This document shows, in pieces, positions 35,531 through 48,716 of a stretch of 64,000 nucleotides of DNA; position 1 is the first letter of the stretch; every line of letters begins with the position of its first letter. The position numbers and the translations under genes are program-made. A model generated the notes under the pieces. The model was not told the DNA's origin and ran no database searches. It saw only the letters and a list, made by a program, of their open reading frames with translations. Source of the stretch: Temnopleurus reevesii (Eukaryota; Echinodermata; Echinoidea; Temnopleuroida; Temnopleuridae). Location of the stretch: contig BQKZ01000557.1 of the NCBI GenBank assembly GCA_036244855.1, positions 1 through 64,000 on the forward strand, in the 5' to 3' direction.

Positions 35531-35699
35531 GGGTCAGCACAAAACATCGTTGCTGGCTCCAACAATCGCTAGTCTGATACTCGAAACGGACCACTCAAGG
35601 TTAGGTCTGAACCACGAGCGCCATGCCGAGATGAACAATATGGCGAGATTAAAAGCAGGGAGAGGGATAAATACTTCATGCTAGTAATAGGGTGATACT

Positions 35700-36215
35700 A
35701 AATATGACTAGGATGAAATACAGTATGAGAAATTAGATAAACGGGGCAAACATCAAAAGAAAAGAAAGCAATGCAGATATGATGAAAATATCAGGAACAG
35801 GGAAAATGGAAGGAGAAAAAAATATAGTTGGACATAAGAGAGGGAGATGATAAAGGAAAGAGAGGGGTGAATGGGAGAATGAATGGCGGATGGGAGAACA
35901 AATGTAGGATGGGAGAAAGAATGGAGGGAAGGGGAGTAGAAATATTTTTTTGGTGGGGGAGAAGTGACATGCTAGAATGTCTTATTTGATTCCCTACATT
36001 CTATCTGTCTTGTCAAAGTTTGAATGCATGTTACGAAAGAGATCCTGAAATGGCAAGAAGAGGGCAAGAGCAAACAAGAAAAGGAGAAAAAAAGAAGAAA
36101 AATAAAGTCTAAGGAATCGCGTGATAGAAAGAAAGAGAGAAAAGGGAGCAAGGACAAGGATGAAATGAGGAGAGAGGGGGATAAGAATTTTTTTTAAAGA
36201 CAGGGAGGAGAATAA
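35700..36215. repeat. purine-rich low-complexity tract
   Basis: The plus strand is dominated by A and G (GGGAGAAAGAATGGAGGGAAGG-type units). The minus-strand Leu/Phe/Ser-rich open frames here are composition artefacts. Confidence 0.8.
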
Positions 36216-37464
36216 ATGAAAGGAAATACACATGAAAGATTTCTTTTGTATTCATGTTTCTGCTTGCATACTCGTTACTGGCGCACAACTCAATTCTCGA
36301 TCATTTCAGAACATACATAATTCCATGTCATAATACTGAACTGCTTTAGCACAATATGACTTCAACCAGGGGCCTGACAATCGATTAAAGGCAAGGTTGC
36401 AATATCTGTCAGGAAAATAGGCAGAAAAAGGAAAACATAAAAGAGAAATGAGCTTTAGAAAATATGACAGAGGTAAATTAACCCAAATGTCGATCATATC
36501 AAAAATTTGACATAGGTAATTACAGTCATGTCTGATCCTGCCGAAGTCAGAATTATATATTTTTCTGATTTTCTGCCGGCATACACATACAAGATATTTG
36601 CAAGGTTTGGGAGGGTCGGGTTATGTGTAATCAAATAACTCTTGGGTGTTTCTGACATTTTTTGTCTAAATTAAAATCATATTTAATACACACTATAAGT
36701 CATCTCTTTGATAACCATTAATGCATGATCAAACCTTTCTTACCGAAGATATTTTTTTAGTTTTTAATCAAGTTGAACTAATATATAATTTCTGCTTATC
36801 TGAGCAATAATTTTGCAATATGATTTTGATAGGGAAGCAATCGTAGATGGAAATTGGAAGACGTTTGTCTTGCATCATTTTACTCTCTATGCAATCATTC
36901 TTCCAACCAAGTCTGCTCAGGAACACAGTGTAAAAGTTCAACTTGTTTGTTCCTGTCAAATTAAAGTAATGTGGGGAAGAATTGATCAAATAGCAAGGGT
37001 CGCAAAGAGTTACAATTAAACCATCACAAGGTATTTAATTTAGAGGTGTTCTTTTCAGCCACACCCAGGAGAGGTTCAAGAAAAGTAATCTCAATTTGGT
37101 GAGAAAATACTAACTGCTTATAACCTTCAATCTTCATTTATGAGAGCATCTAGATGGGGGATTAGAGAACCAGGGTTCATAAAGCAAGGGTTCTATGTTC
37201 AATGACTTCATATTTCCAAATAAAAAATGTAAATATTCAATGACTGTAAGTTTCTTTTTAAAATATTCAATATCAAATTAAATACTGAATTCATTCAATG
37301 GATATCTAGAAATGGTTGATAAAAAAAGATAATTGGGTTTAGATAAAGATTACAAAATGAAGTACACATAGTAATAAGAGAAGGACAAAATGAAAAGCAA
37401 TCTGTGTTAGATATGAAACTCCTTGTAGTGGTGGATCAACATGCAGTAACAGTAGAAAGTGTGG
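36216..37464. other. non-coding upstream DNA
   Basis: No gene or repeat family is recognised. The short open frames near 36,768-37,019 on both strands show no domain or splice context. Confidence 0.4.
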
Positions 37465-37735
37465 AAGCATTGTGGTGTAGTGGTGTAGTGGTCCTGTCCT
37501 ACCCATGGCATTAATTTCCTTTGGCAAGAAATTCATCCACATTGTGCTTCACTCAACCCAGGTGAGGTGAATGGGTACCTGGTAGGAATATATTCCTTGA
37601 AATGCATAAGCGTCTCACAAGCTGCTGTTGCTAAAGCCAGGGTAATAATACTCCATTAATTGTAGAGCGCCAAGAAACTTCCAACAGATGTAATTAGCAC
37701 TACATAAGAACTGCATATTATCATTATCATTCTAA
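37465..37735 (+). mobile_element. SINE-like repeat with tRNA-like A box (fullest copy)
   Basis: The head contains TGGTGTAGTGG twice (37,473-37,483 and 37,481-37,491), matching the RNA polymerase III A-box consensus TRGYNNARNGG. The body carries CACTCAACCCAGGTGAGG, GAATGGGTACCTGG and ATTCCTTGAAATGC, shared with the copies at 6.8, 53.2 and 62.3 kb. The 3' end is an ATTATCATTATCATT tail. The B box is not clear. This is the only copy here with an intact head and is probably a tRNA-derived SINE. Confidence 0.7.
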
Positions 37736-38436
37736 AAAAATCATCTTGATCTCTCACTATCGCTTAAACCACCTCTTTTCCCTTCATCACCACCCCCTCT
37801 ATCCATCTCTGCATCAGTCCTCACACTCATACACACACATACACATTTTCTCTCCCTTAGATTAAGAATGGGAAAACATATAAAAAATACATTCAACAGA
37901 ATGAATTGTGTGTAAAATAAATCGCTTATGGAAACATCCTTGAGGTGAAAGGAATAAGATGACATAAAAGACAACTTTTTTTAGAACTCAAAAGATATTT
38001 AAAAAAAAAAGAATCTAGATTAATATCCACAAGCCGTCGTTCCCTTCCCTTTTATCTTGTTCCTCTCTCACTTTCTCTCTCTCTACACCACAATCAGCGT
38101 CTTTCTTGACAGACCTGTGCACTATAAAATATGTCCCCATTATTTTTATCATCATTCTCTTCTTTCATAACTCTCTATTTTTCTTCATTCCTTAATATCC
38201 ATCTTCAGTTGCCACAAGCTCCAAAAATATTGGACCTTTAGAACCCTTGAACTCTCCTCAATTTAATTCTCTACATATTATTGTCATTCAAGGTCATACA
38301 TGTACACAAGGAAAATACTTCTGCAATCCTGAATTAGTTGATGATATGCTGGGTTTTTTTTTTTAATGATCTGAGGAAAAATAGTAAAGGGTACGGATTT
38401 TCACAGCTTCTTAAATAGTACTTATTTCAATCACTT

Positions 38437-38454
38437 TGTTTGTCTATCTGTCTG

Positions 38455-38485
<31 letters not shown>

Positions 38486-38610
38486 GTCTCTCTCTTGGTC
38501 TATCTTGTTCTCACTATTCTTTATTATATCTTCAACTCATACATCCCCCACTCTTCTCATTCTATTCTTTTTTTTATTTCTCCCCCCTCTTTGCCTTCCC
38601 CTCTGTAGCT
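38437..38610. repeat. (TC)n microsatellite and pyrimidine-rich tail
   Basis: TCTGTCTC and (TC)n runs at about 38,440-38,495 are followed by T/C-rich sequence. The Ser/Leu-rich open frames are artefacts. Confidence 0.9.
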
Positions 38611-39989
38611 GCACACATCTCTCTAAATTACAAACATCGTTCACATGCCAAATTCCGGATGCTGACAAAAAGAAAAATTAAAAGACTGACTGGAATCTAA
38701 CAAAAGATGGTGGCAAGCAAAAGCAAATCATTTACTTTTCAGTGGAAGAACGCCTCATTTTAAATTATACCATTTAAATTTCAAACAAACACAAAATCCC
38801 AGGGGCTAGAAGAAAAATTATAGAAAGGTCATAAGCTCCAAGTAACTAAGGGAGTTATGATTGCTATCAAAATTGCTTTCTACATCTCACTTCCATTAGA
38901 ACGTAATTTGTTTATTGCCCGGAACTTTTCTAGGACAGCCGTAGTCTACTCATTTGTTTTTCAGTTATTTCAAAGATGAATGTTTTCCTTGAATCAAGTT
39001 TGGCAGAATATGTAGGATCTGTTCCATATAAGACAAAACTATGATAAATTTGGACAAAGAGTTTGTTTATAATACTGATCCATGATCATCTTCAAGTTGA
39101 CACAAATTGTGAAAGCGAGAATTTATGTATCTTTGAGGATAGTATTGTTTAAGATAATCTATTTTGTTTCACATAAAATGTGCACTTGTATGTATATATA
39201 TTATTCATCAATAAAGTTATTCTAAAAAATTAGAAAAAAAATGGGCAAAGAGCAGACGTGACCCCCATATTATACATTTTATAGTGCATTAGGTACTTGG
39301 CTGTTCAAAATTAAAAGATGAATTCTTCAAATGAAAAATCACAAATGTCCCTTATTCTTGAACATAGGTCCATTTCATTTGAATTCTGAGCTGTGTGACA
39401 TTCCATTTCAGATAGACTCGCGCACTCACCCCTTTTCCCTCGCAATACAACATAAGATAAACAAACCAATACTGAATTGACCTCCTACGTATTAGTCACT
39501 CAAATGAACTATCCATTTCATGGCCACAAAACCTATCTTCCTAGACCACAGGTAGAATCAAACAACCTATCTAAACCCGGACAGAACTTTAATATCCTCC
39601 ACTAAACACATGTCAGTATACGGACATTAGCTTTCCCTAAAGCTTGCCTTTATAATCCTTTGCATCAAAACATTAGCGTCCGGTTCACCCAAATAGATGG
39701 ATGACCAAGTTTTTATTTCAGGGTTGAAGGGGATAGAGGAAGAGCCCATCCCAAATGTACCTGTATTCTGCACTGAAGAAAAACTAAAGGAAATGTGTCA
39801 AATCAGGATAGAGATACATTCTCGTTTCTCGAGGTACTTCAAAATATTTGTATAGTACAACGTTATTTCGCTTATTTATATTTCTGCAGAAGAGAGTGTC
39901 CAATATACACATGAAGATAATTTTCGTCATTTATATCTTCAGGTATTTGTTTAAATTTATACATTTCTCTAGCTCCCAATCTATTTTGC

Positions 39990-41000
39990 CATATCTCCCT
40001 TTCTTTCTGTTTACAGCTTTCTTTCTACCTTCCCCCTCTTTTTTCTTCCAGCCTTTTCTGTGCATTCTTAAGCCCTCTTTATCAAATTCTCTGCATATCA
40101 TTGTTTTGACTCCATTCTTTTTTTAATTTCTCATTATTTTGTTCCGTCTTTCAATCTGCATGTCTTTCGCTCCTCTGTCTAACTGTTCATTTCCCTTCTT
40201 TAAATTCAAACATCTCGTTCACACCTTCTCTCCATCTTCACTGCTCTATCTCTACCTTTTTGACCCCCTTTCTCTTTCCATTTCTCTCTCGCTCTCACTG
40301 CCCACCCCTTCACTCTCAATACATATATCTCTCCCTTTCACATCCGAAATGCAGAAACACAGGAGCAAAACTGTCGATCTCTCTTAATCTTTCATGATGC
40401 CCTGTACTTTTTGTAAAAGGTCACTTGAATGCAATGTCCCTCCAAACCAGCATCCCTTTCACTGCATACTCACTGCACCATAAGTATATGGCGATATGAT
40501 CATTTTATGTTTTCCCCCTATTTTCAATGTCACTCTCATATTAATGGATTAGTATCCGAATAGACTATTCACTATATTCATTGACGGGAGCACTTCTAAT
40601 TTGATTAGTATATGCTCCATTTGATGGGAACTGATGATTTTTGGATAAAATTGCGATATTGGACTTGTTAAAAACGTTCTTGATGACAACATCACCATTC
40701 TATTAGGAATGCAGAATCATAGCATATTCTCAAAGTGGTTTCCTGTCTATATTTTCACTCACAACAATTCTTAGTATACACATATATTTCATTTTAAACT
40801 CTCAATCCATTTGTTCCTATTTCTTCTTTGCTTCTTCTTCTCCTTCTTCTTCTTCTCTTCCTTCTACCCCTCCTCCTCATTGCTATTGTTGTTCTTCTTT
40901 TTCTTCTTCTTCATATTCTTACAGGTTTCTGTCGTTCTCTTTAATATATTCCTTTGTAATTTGCCATTTTATTCTTCATCGTTCTCTCTTGCTCTCTCTC
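39990..41000. repeat. pyrimidine-rich region with (TTC)n core
   Basis: C/T-biased blocks lie at about 39,990-40,390 and 40,810-41,010, the latter with a TTCTTC-type (TTC)n core at about 40,830-40,915. They are separated by ordinary AT-rich DNA. Phe/Ser/Leu-rich frames are composition-driven. Confidence 0.8.
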
Positions 41001-41159
41001 TCTCCCTGTATCATTTAGTTACGTTCCATCAATCTTACTCCCACATATATCAAACACCCCCAATACACACATACACACACAAAGGAATGCAAATGCACAT
41101 GTACACACATGCATTAGTGATTTTTTTGCCTATATTAACTACATTTTGTGTCTACTAAA

Positions 41160-44100
41160 CTATACTATTAAATCCAAGGTACATTCAACTAAAACACATG
41201 AAATAATCAAATTAATGAAAAAAATATTTCATGGTGGATTTATTTTCATTATTGCTTCCCAAATGCACTAAGATGTGAAATTCCTATGCACTCGGATGAG
41301 TAGATATAGGTGAGAATTCCCACCAACCTCCGACCACTTCTTTCTATAATCACTATAAAGCCAAACAATAAATATAATCTCATAATCAATAAATATGATT
41401 TACCCACAAAATACTGAAAATATGATTTATCCTTTCACTAATTTTGATATTCATGTTTGGAATTATCATGCCTAACTGGCTTCAGATTATCCATGTATTA
41501 TTTCTCCTTCAATCAAGCTATATCATAGAGTAGGCTAAAAACCACAGAGAAAATATTCTTACAACGATTTGCGAGAAATCATTTTCAATTAACTATCAAA
41601 TCTGCTTGAAGACAAATAAAAGAGGGTTTTAAGACAGGGAGAAACAAACTTGGTAAAAATGAAAATCTTCAAAATACTGAGTCTGGGAAGGTTTATTTAT
41701 CGTATATTTAATCCAATGGATCATAAAATAATATCAAAGATAATCAATCAGGTATACAACCCTTAGCTTGCATATCCAACCATAAACAAATTCAAAATAA
41801 CAATAAAAAATCCTTGCCGTTTTGCACTAACACTTGTTCCTCCAATGAATTACAGCATTGTAAAATGTCTGAACAGAATAAAATGAATGTTTCCATTTTA
41901 GCAAAGTTCAGTGTAAAGAGAAAATAAAAATGAATTTGGTGTACAATCCTTGAATTTACTATCCTCTACAAAAAACAACAATGATTGTAAGTTATTATTT
42001 GATAGAAAAACAACCTTGACAAATATTCACTAATCCCTTTTTCAATCACTCAAAGGATTCCGTCCTTTAGATAATTGTTCTTGCTTTTTCAAAACCATAA
42101 TTTTCATTGACACCCTCTCAAACATCAAATCTATTTTTGCCAGGCAACCATACTTTGAAGTGTAAATAAGGGGGTAGAAATGCTCTTATCTGGCATTAAT
42201 ATTCAAAATTCATATTTCAGAACAAAAGCCACACAACGCACGTGTCGTGGTACGTGATGCACATACTTACCAACTCTGCTACTAATGCAGAGAGCTAAGG
42301 CTAAAAGCTATTTTTATCAAGAATATGAAACTTCTTTGTATGTATTAGGTACATGCATGTTCTGGGGTTGTTCTTGGTTGAATAAGAAAAAAGATAATCC
42401 AGATTATCTAAAGCCAACAGAAATTTCTTTTCGAGAAGAACAGTGCATAAATAAGGCTGATTAATAACTTACTTGAAAGACGTTGCTTCCACTTCAAAAT
42501 TTTCCGTATCATTTTTGGATAAATTCCTATCTAATTATTTACGATGTAAATCTATGAAAAAACAATCTGGTTAAAATATGTTATGAGACAATTATCATAC
42601 TGGTCCACATGTCTCCTGGTATTGAGAAAATAATAACAAATGTGAATTAAAACAAATGGGAATCCAAGCTATAAATATTCATATTAAAGAGCTATTTATA
42701 TCGGGTAGAATACTTGATATTTTAGAAATTGAATTGGTAAATACAATGTAAATAATGAATACAAATACATATACATTGAATCTATCTCAATGAGAAGCAT
42801 GTTTAATAAAAACAAAAACATGTAAAAAAAGAATATTGGAAATGAAATACTGTTCCACTGTTGAATAGTGAATATTCTGAATTGAATTACTGTCGAACAA
42901 ATGGAAATCAAACGCTTGTGTGCATAATATATCATATACACCGATGTGTCACCTCCACAGTGTACTTCCTCTCCATTCAATTCTATCCATTTTGCAATTA
43001 ATTTGGGGATAGTAATCTGTCTAATAACCTCTTAGCAATCAATTAGTTTCTACTTTCGCCCTGCCTGACTGCGCCCATTCCCCAATGCTTCAGGTCACCA
43101 TAAAGGAATTATCAGGAGAGTTGAATTCCATGTAAATTTATTTCAAGCGTAGGACTCGATGACAAGTTTAGTTTGTATGGGTTGTTCCTCAATCCTCCTC
43201 ATGGAGTTTGATATCATGCCTGACTACTATGTTGAAGAACAACAATGCCCGTATGCTTCTTTCATATGATTAAAATCATATTTTTAAGCTACATTGAAAT
43301 TGAAGCATGTTTGATAACATTCTGCATAAATAAGTGAAAAGGGGGCTAGAATGCTTACAATTGAAAATACTTGAAAAATAGAACAATCATGCAATAAAGA
43401 AATATAAACAAAAGGTAGGAGAGTTGAGGCAAGAGGTAACCATATTTAATGCTTTTATTTTGTTTGAATATTCACTATCAAAATATTATACTTAGAAGTG
43501 GATAGGGGTTAACCCTCTGGGTGCAAATGCATGTTGCTGGTATCGGGGAATCAGCTATTTTACTTATAGATTTAAATTTATGCAACTTTCTTGCCAATAA
43601 CTGTAGTTACGTGGAATATAACCTGAAATTTAGCTTAAAACCTGACAGACAAAAAGTACGTAGGTCCAATTATTTCCAAAATGGACTTGGGTATTTCTTT
43701 CACTTCTACCATCCTTTTTGCTCTGAAGTTAATGTTGATTTTAATGACTACATTCAGTCCGCTTCAGATCTAATTATAGCCATGTCTCATTACAAGAACC
43801 ATTTTCCCCCTAGGTTTTGAATAATTGCTTTCATTTGAAGGGTGTGATTGTACTATTTGAAGTCACGCCAAGGCCTGCAATTAGCGCTCAATAGAAACTC
43901 ATGGAAACTACTTTGTTGGGCAGGGGGAAATTACAACTCCATCTCACATCCTCCCACAAAATATGCTTTTTTTGTTGATAACATTTTATATTTTGATATA
44001 TCCACAGGTTTCTGAGGGAGTAGCCAACAGAAGGGCATTTATAATTGAGATATTTTGATGCAACCGTGATGTAGACGGCATGCACAATGACACATGCAGT

Positions 44101-44742
44101 GAGGCATTAATAATTTTGCATTTAGCCATGTAAGCATACATATCACGACTTTACACCTCACAAGCTATCAGAACTTACTGAAATAATTGATTTTGCCTTT
44201 TTTCAAAGGAATTTGTTCAAAAATTTCTTGAAGATCTAAGAATGACAAATATTTAATAACCAGTGAAATAATGTTGAACCATGTTGAAATAGACTGTCTG
44301 GCAAACATAATATAAATGTTTTGAAATACAAGGTTACCTACATTGGGGACATTGGGACATAAAGGCAGATTTTAAGATAACACAAGACATGTCCCCGTTG
44401 TGAACTCTTCTCCAATCTTTCCTCTCCTCTATCATTGCTTTCTTTACTGTAATCATACCCTCTACCCACCGGGCATGGCAAGGTGACTCCTCACCTGATA
44501 CTGACAGTTTGGAGAAAACCCTCGTATATGAGGTGACGTCAGGACGGCAAAGCAATACTTTGTTTGGTACTCGTCCACAACCAAAACAAATTGCATTGAA
44601 AAAAGGGTGTTACCTTTGAGAAGAGTCGTTGCTAGGACAACAGTGATTATTATTTGTTTTATAGCCATTAGTTTTTGATGGAAGACATTTTATTTTAATT
44701 TTTTAACATATAGATTAGTTTTGGAAGAGATAGCACGTCAGA
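41160..44742. other. non-coding upstream DNA
   Basis: No gene is recognised. A 99-codon plus-strand frame at 43,521-43,820 and a 94-codon minus-strand frame at 42,696-42,980 have no recognisable domain. A strong donor-like GTAAGTATG on the minus strand near 42,262 follows only a possible 30-nt segment with no coding signal. A perfect CRE (TGACGTCA) is at 44,534-44,541. Confidence 0.4.
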
Positions 44743-45183
44743 TATTGGACTACTTTGTGAGCTGAAGTAAAAGTACTAAACATAATGCAGTTTTAGATAG
44801 CAAATTAGAGCATGTTCATAGTTTATGGAATAAAATCGACCTAGTAATGGCTTAATTATCGCAGAATGAAATGACAATATGTGTCGCTCTCCCCAACACA
44901 ACATCGCTTCACGTGCAAAATGAATGCGAACTCAAACGCCGCACGCAATACCACCGGAACATTCCATCCACCCTATCACGATCCGCCGGCTGTCGGCCGT
45001 AAGGAATGACTGCTGATTGGCTTTTTAACACTATATTACGCCAGAATAAAAGCGAAAATCTTCTACTTATTTCATACACAGTTATTTTTAGGCATGTAAA
45101 AAAAAAAGCAATATATGTGAAATCATCAGCTCATTTCTCATCAATTTCCGCCTCCCAACGATTACTAATTTATACTTTTAAAG
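44743..45183 (-). mobile_element. unknown ~430-bp interspersed repeat, copy C (inverted)
   Basis: Read on the minus strand, this aligns block by block with copies A and B: a TTTAAAAGTATAAATTAG start, GAGCTGATG, TTACATGCCTAAA, a CpG-rich middle, CACGTGAAGCGA, GCGATAATTAAGCCATTAC and CATGCTCTAATTTGCTA. It ends CAGCTCACAAAGTAG. The first third is the most diverged, with an extra A/T stretch. Confidence 0.75.
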
Positions 45184-47327
45184 GATACCAACAGTAAAGA
45201 AAAAGAACAGGGGAGACTTTCTTTTCTTTCATACACAATGCCACCTTGAATAGCCATCTGTTTCTGCTATTAAAGGATATTTCATGGGCTTAATTATTCT
45301 TTTGAGGATACCAACAGGAAAGGAAAAAATGTATCTGCAATATAATGATATCATGCATGCGAATACAATTTTGCTATCCAAAACTAAAGGAAAATGAATG
45401 ATGAAGTTATTAGCAGGTACAGTTGTAGAAGTTATCAATTATTTTCTAGAGAATTCTTATCCAGAGTAGAATTTTATAAAATGATACATTCAACACCAGT
45501 GAAAATTCCTAACTGAAAACAAAAAAACTCTTTGTTGAAAGTACATGAACAGCTCTGCTTCAGTCATGTGTATTTTTCTAACTCCAATGAATAGTGAATA
45601 AAGAACAAAGGAATAAAAATCCTATACACAAGTTGATGACTAATTCAAAGATTGGAGATTGTAAAAAATATGAAAAAGATGACAGTGAAAAGGAAGCAGA
45701 AGAGAGAGAGAATTAAGGAAAGAAAGATTAAAAAAAACAAATGAGATATCAAACAGATATGGGCAACTTGTATTGTCCTAATGTGGGGCTCAAAACAACA
45801 AGTCAGTATGTGAACAAGATTTATCCATTCCAAAATGACTGCAATGAATGAAAGGGACAAGGCACAAACTATATTTACTTGAAATTATGCATAATAACTA
45901 TCTCATACATCCAAAATATACAGTCAACGTATTTATCAATTACTTTAAGGGCAATATCTAACAATACCCAATCATTCTAAACCATGTTTAAATGTATGTG
46001 ATCCTCTTGATATGTATGGCCTTGCTGCAAACTTGCAAACAATCAAAGATGAATTGCTTGTATCTTTGATTATATGGGTCCAATGAACTTTGAATCCAAG
46101 ACGATTACGGTTTAAGCCAAATAGGCTTAGAATTATGACACATTGGCTGAATTAGGAATATTTTATTTTGATTCTGCACAATGTTATTAATTCCCTTAAT
46201 TGATGTTACAATTGAAATAAGGACTTTGCATTTTTACCAACCAAATATTGGAACTCATTTCACACAAAAACATGATGAAAAGCACAGACAAAAGATGGAT
46301 AATGACCTCTGTGTCTGCTTGTACTTCTTAGATCTGATCATAATTCATGACGCAATGCTTTACATGATGGGTTTGACCTTACAATCGCAACATAGTGATA
46401 TTAACGTCTAGCCAGATACGACCTACTGATAGCAATCAAAATTCACTCCTTGTCATAATCATTTCTCCCGACAAAGTGATTCTTGGATATCGAGGCCACC
46501 TCATCAACAGCTCCAGATTGTGAAAAGTGATTATTTCACAGGGAGAATAAAGAAAATTCATAGATTGTTGGACTTGTTTAGAATGATTAGAAATGCCCTT
46601 GCAAAGCATAGAGGAAAATATAATTAGGCCCCTGAGAGAGTTATAATCATAAGATGCAGACATCTTGCAAATAAAAAGAATATATCTTAATAATCTTTAT
46701 CTGTGCATGTTGATTGCAGGAGGTCAAACATGTTGTTTAATACACAATGGATAGAGCTGATTGGCACATGACAGGAGGTCAAAATAATATTCATACCCAA
46801 CAACAACTAACCCCCAGCCCTACACCCCCCCCCCCCATCTGAATATTCAATGGTGAATATCATATTTACGAGCACTCGCCATACTCCCCTGACTAGTTTT
46901 GACAATGCTATTCGCCCCATCCGCGAATAAGCTACCAGTCGTAAGGCCCCCCCTACCCTTACAGGGCTATTTTTAAGAAATCACCCTTGCAATACCCTAG
47001 CCCCCCTCCAAAAAGTGTATGATGGGCAAATGTTACACATGAATTATGCTGGTTGTACTTTCATAGAAACTTGCTCTGCCTTGGCTGAATTTATACAATG
47101 TTTATATATATATTCTTTGATTTGTTACTACTTTAGAATTTCTATGTATCCATGTAATGTTTGTGAAAACTTAAAATATATTTACTGAAGTAATGTGAAC
47201 AAGGCACTAAACTACCAATGGGAGAATGTCTAGTGTGAACATGTTTTTTTGTTTTTTCATCACTATTTTGTCTCAGGTTAGTAATTTTGTCTCTATATAT
47301 GTCTAATTAGCCTTACCTCATACTTAC
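45184..47327. other. non-coding upstream DNA
   Basis: No gene is recognised. GGATACCAACAG followed by an A/G-rich stretch occurs twice, at about 45,183 and 45,305. Two AGGAGGTCAAA motifs with nuclear-receptor half-sites lie near 46,720 and 46,774. A C14-type homopolymer lies near 46,825-46,838. A purine-rich patch lies at about 45,660-45,740. Confidence 0.4.
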
Positions 47328-47370
47328 GTTCTGATTTCTTTCTCATTTTTGCTCTCCATCTCCTGCCCAT
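47328..47370 (-). CDS. candidate alternative first coding exon
   Basis: A minus-strand ATG in strong context (TGGCATGGGC) opens 14 codons (MGRRWRAKMRKKSE) plus one C, ending at GAAC|GTAAGTATG, a near-ideal donor. The highly basic peptide is not recognised. The exon ends in phase 1 like the 29-kb first exon, so it would splice in frame to the 7.6-kb exon and give arginine at the junction. Upstream lies a TATA-less, CpG-bearing segment with an ETS-type CCGGAAG. It could be an upstream alternative start of the hnRNP K-like gene, the first exon of an unseen gene, or a chance ORF. Confidence 0.3.
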
Positions 47371-47480
47371 GCCACCCTTAGGCTAAGATAATGCCAGGCG
47401 GCCGTAACAAGACCAAAACAGCAAGATACTGAGATGCACGCCACCATATTATAGTAATGGCACTTTTCCCTTCCGGCTTA
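47371..47480 (-). promoter_or_regulatory. candidate TATA-less promoter with ETS site
   Basis: The minus strand contains GCCGGAAGGG (ETS core at about 47,470-47,476) and AATATGGTGGC (YY1-like) about 80-100 bases upstream of the ATG. CpG increases in GGCCGCC just before the start. It fits an ETS-driven promoter, on motif evidence only. Confidence 0.25.
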
Positions 47481-48182
47481 TGTCATTTTTACTGACATTC
47501 CCAGCCTGTATTCTCTGATTTTATGCAACACATTTCCATTTTGATCAGTAATGAGTACCCCAGGTCAAACAAACGAGGGGAAAATATGAAAGATTTTTAT
47601 GCATTTATTTTAACAAGAGCTCTGCTGTCGATCATTACAAATCTGTATTTTAGCTATATACAAATCTGCAATCTGGCATTTTGTAAACAGAATGAACTTA
47701 ATTAATTTGTTTCCATATTCTCTAAGGACATTAAATGTTGCAGCATAACTATATATGCACGTTCCAGTTCATAATCTCTTGAGTTTACACTCAACCGCCC
47801 CTTTCATACAGTAAAAAAAAATTAGCCACCATTTATTCTCGTAAAAGCAGTAACATTTGCTGCATGTAACTTACATATTTAGATGATGAACCTCACAAAT
47901 TAAAGATAACTAATCACTTGTGTATAAGATAAAGTAAAATAAACATCATTCCTAAAAATGACACAGTTGAATACATAGTGGGCGTGCTTTTAAGAGATTT
48001 TTGACTGCACAGAGTTAAGCAAGTCTGAAATAATTTCATGATACATTAATTACGATTACAATTTTCGTTGTTTTCTAATCTAAAAAATTACCAAAGTGAG
48101 CAATAGCCTAAATACATTCTAGTGTATGTCCTGCTCTTACACAATGGAAATGTCCTGCATGAGTTATAAATAATGTTACACA

Positions 48183-48631
48183 TTTAAAGGTATAGATTAG
48201 TAATGACCAGGATGCAGAAATTGATGTTAAATGAGCTGATGTATTCGCAAGTTGCTTTACATGCCTAAATATATCTATGTAGGATATTACAGTAGGAGTA
48301 CATTTATGCTCGCATTCTATGTATTTTACGTCGAACAGGTCAATACGCCATCATTCCTGCGGTGTGCTAAGTGCTTTAGCGCGGGAGAGCGTCGGCCTGA
48401 AATTGGCGGTGCGATCGGTGATATTGTCTGCTGTGTGTGGGTTCGCGTTCATTTTGTACGTGAAGCATGTTCTGTGAGGAAGTACGACCGCACCAGGTTA
48501 TTTTATTTTGCGATAATTAAGCCATTTCTAGGTCGATTTCATTCAAACAAACTATGAACATGCTCTAATTTACTATTTAAAAAATGCATTATGGTAATAA
48601 TTTTACTGCAGCTCACAAACTAGTTAAATAT
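48183..48631 (+). mobile_element. unknown ~430-bp interspersed repeat, copy B
   Basis: The copy begins TTTAAAGGTATAGATTAG and ends CAGCTCACAAACTAG then TTAAATAT. Its CpG-rich centre (GCGGTGTGCTAAGTGC, GGGTTCGCGTTC) is the best preserved of the three copies. An extra AAAATGCATTATGG stretch sits near the 3' end. The 101-codon open frame within it is not shared by the other copies. Confidence 0.75.
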
Positions 48632-48716
48632 CTGAAGCACCCTCCTCCCAAAACTAGTCTTTCCCTTTAAAGATAAATTTGATGAACCATGTTTTAAAAA
48701 AAAAGTATTAGAATAT

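Noticed and set aside
39180..39240. AATAAA followed by an A-rich run, as a possible gene 3' end or retrocopy tail
   Set aside because: No coding sequence or cleavage-site context upstream. The A-rich run is short and interrupted, as is common in AT-rich DNA.
40811..41158. 115-codon Phe/Ser-rich plus-strand frame
   Set aside because: It is a translation of the (TTC)n and pyrimidine-rich tract.
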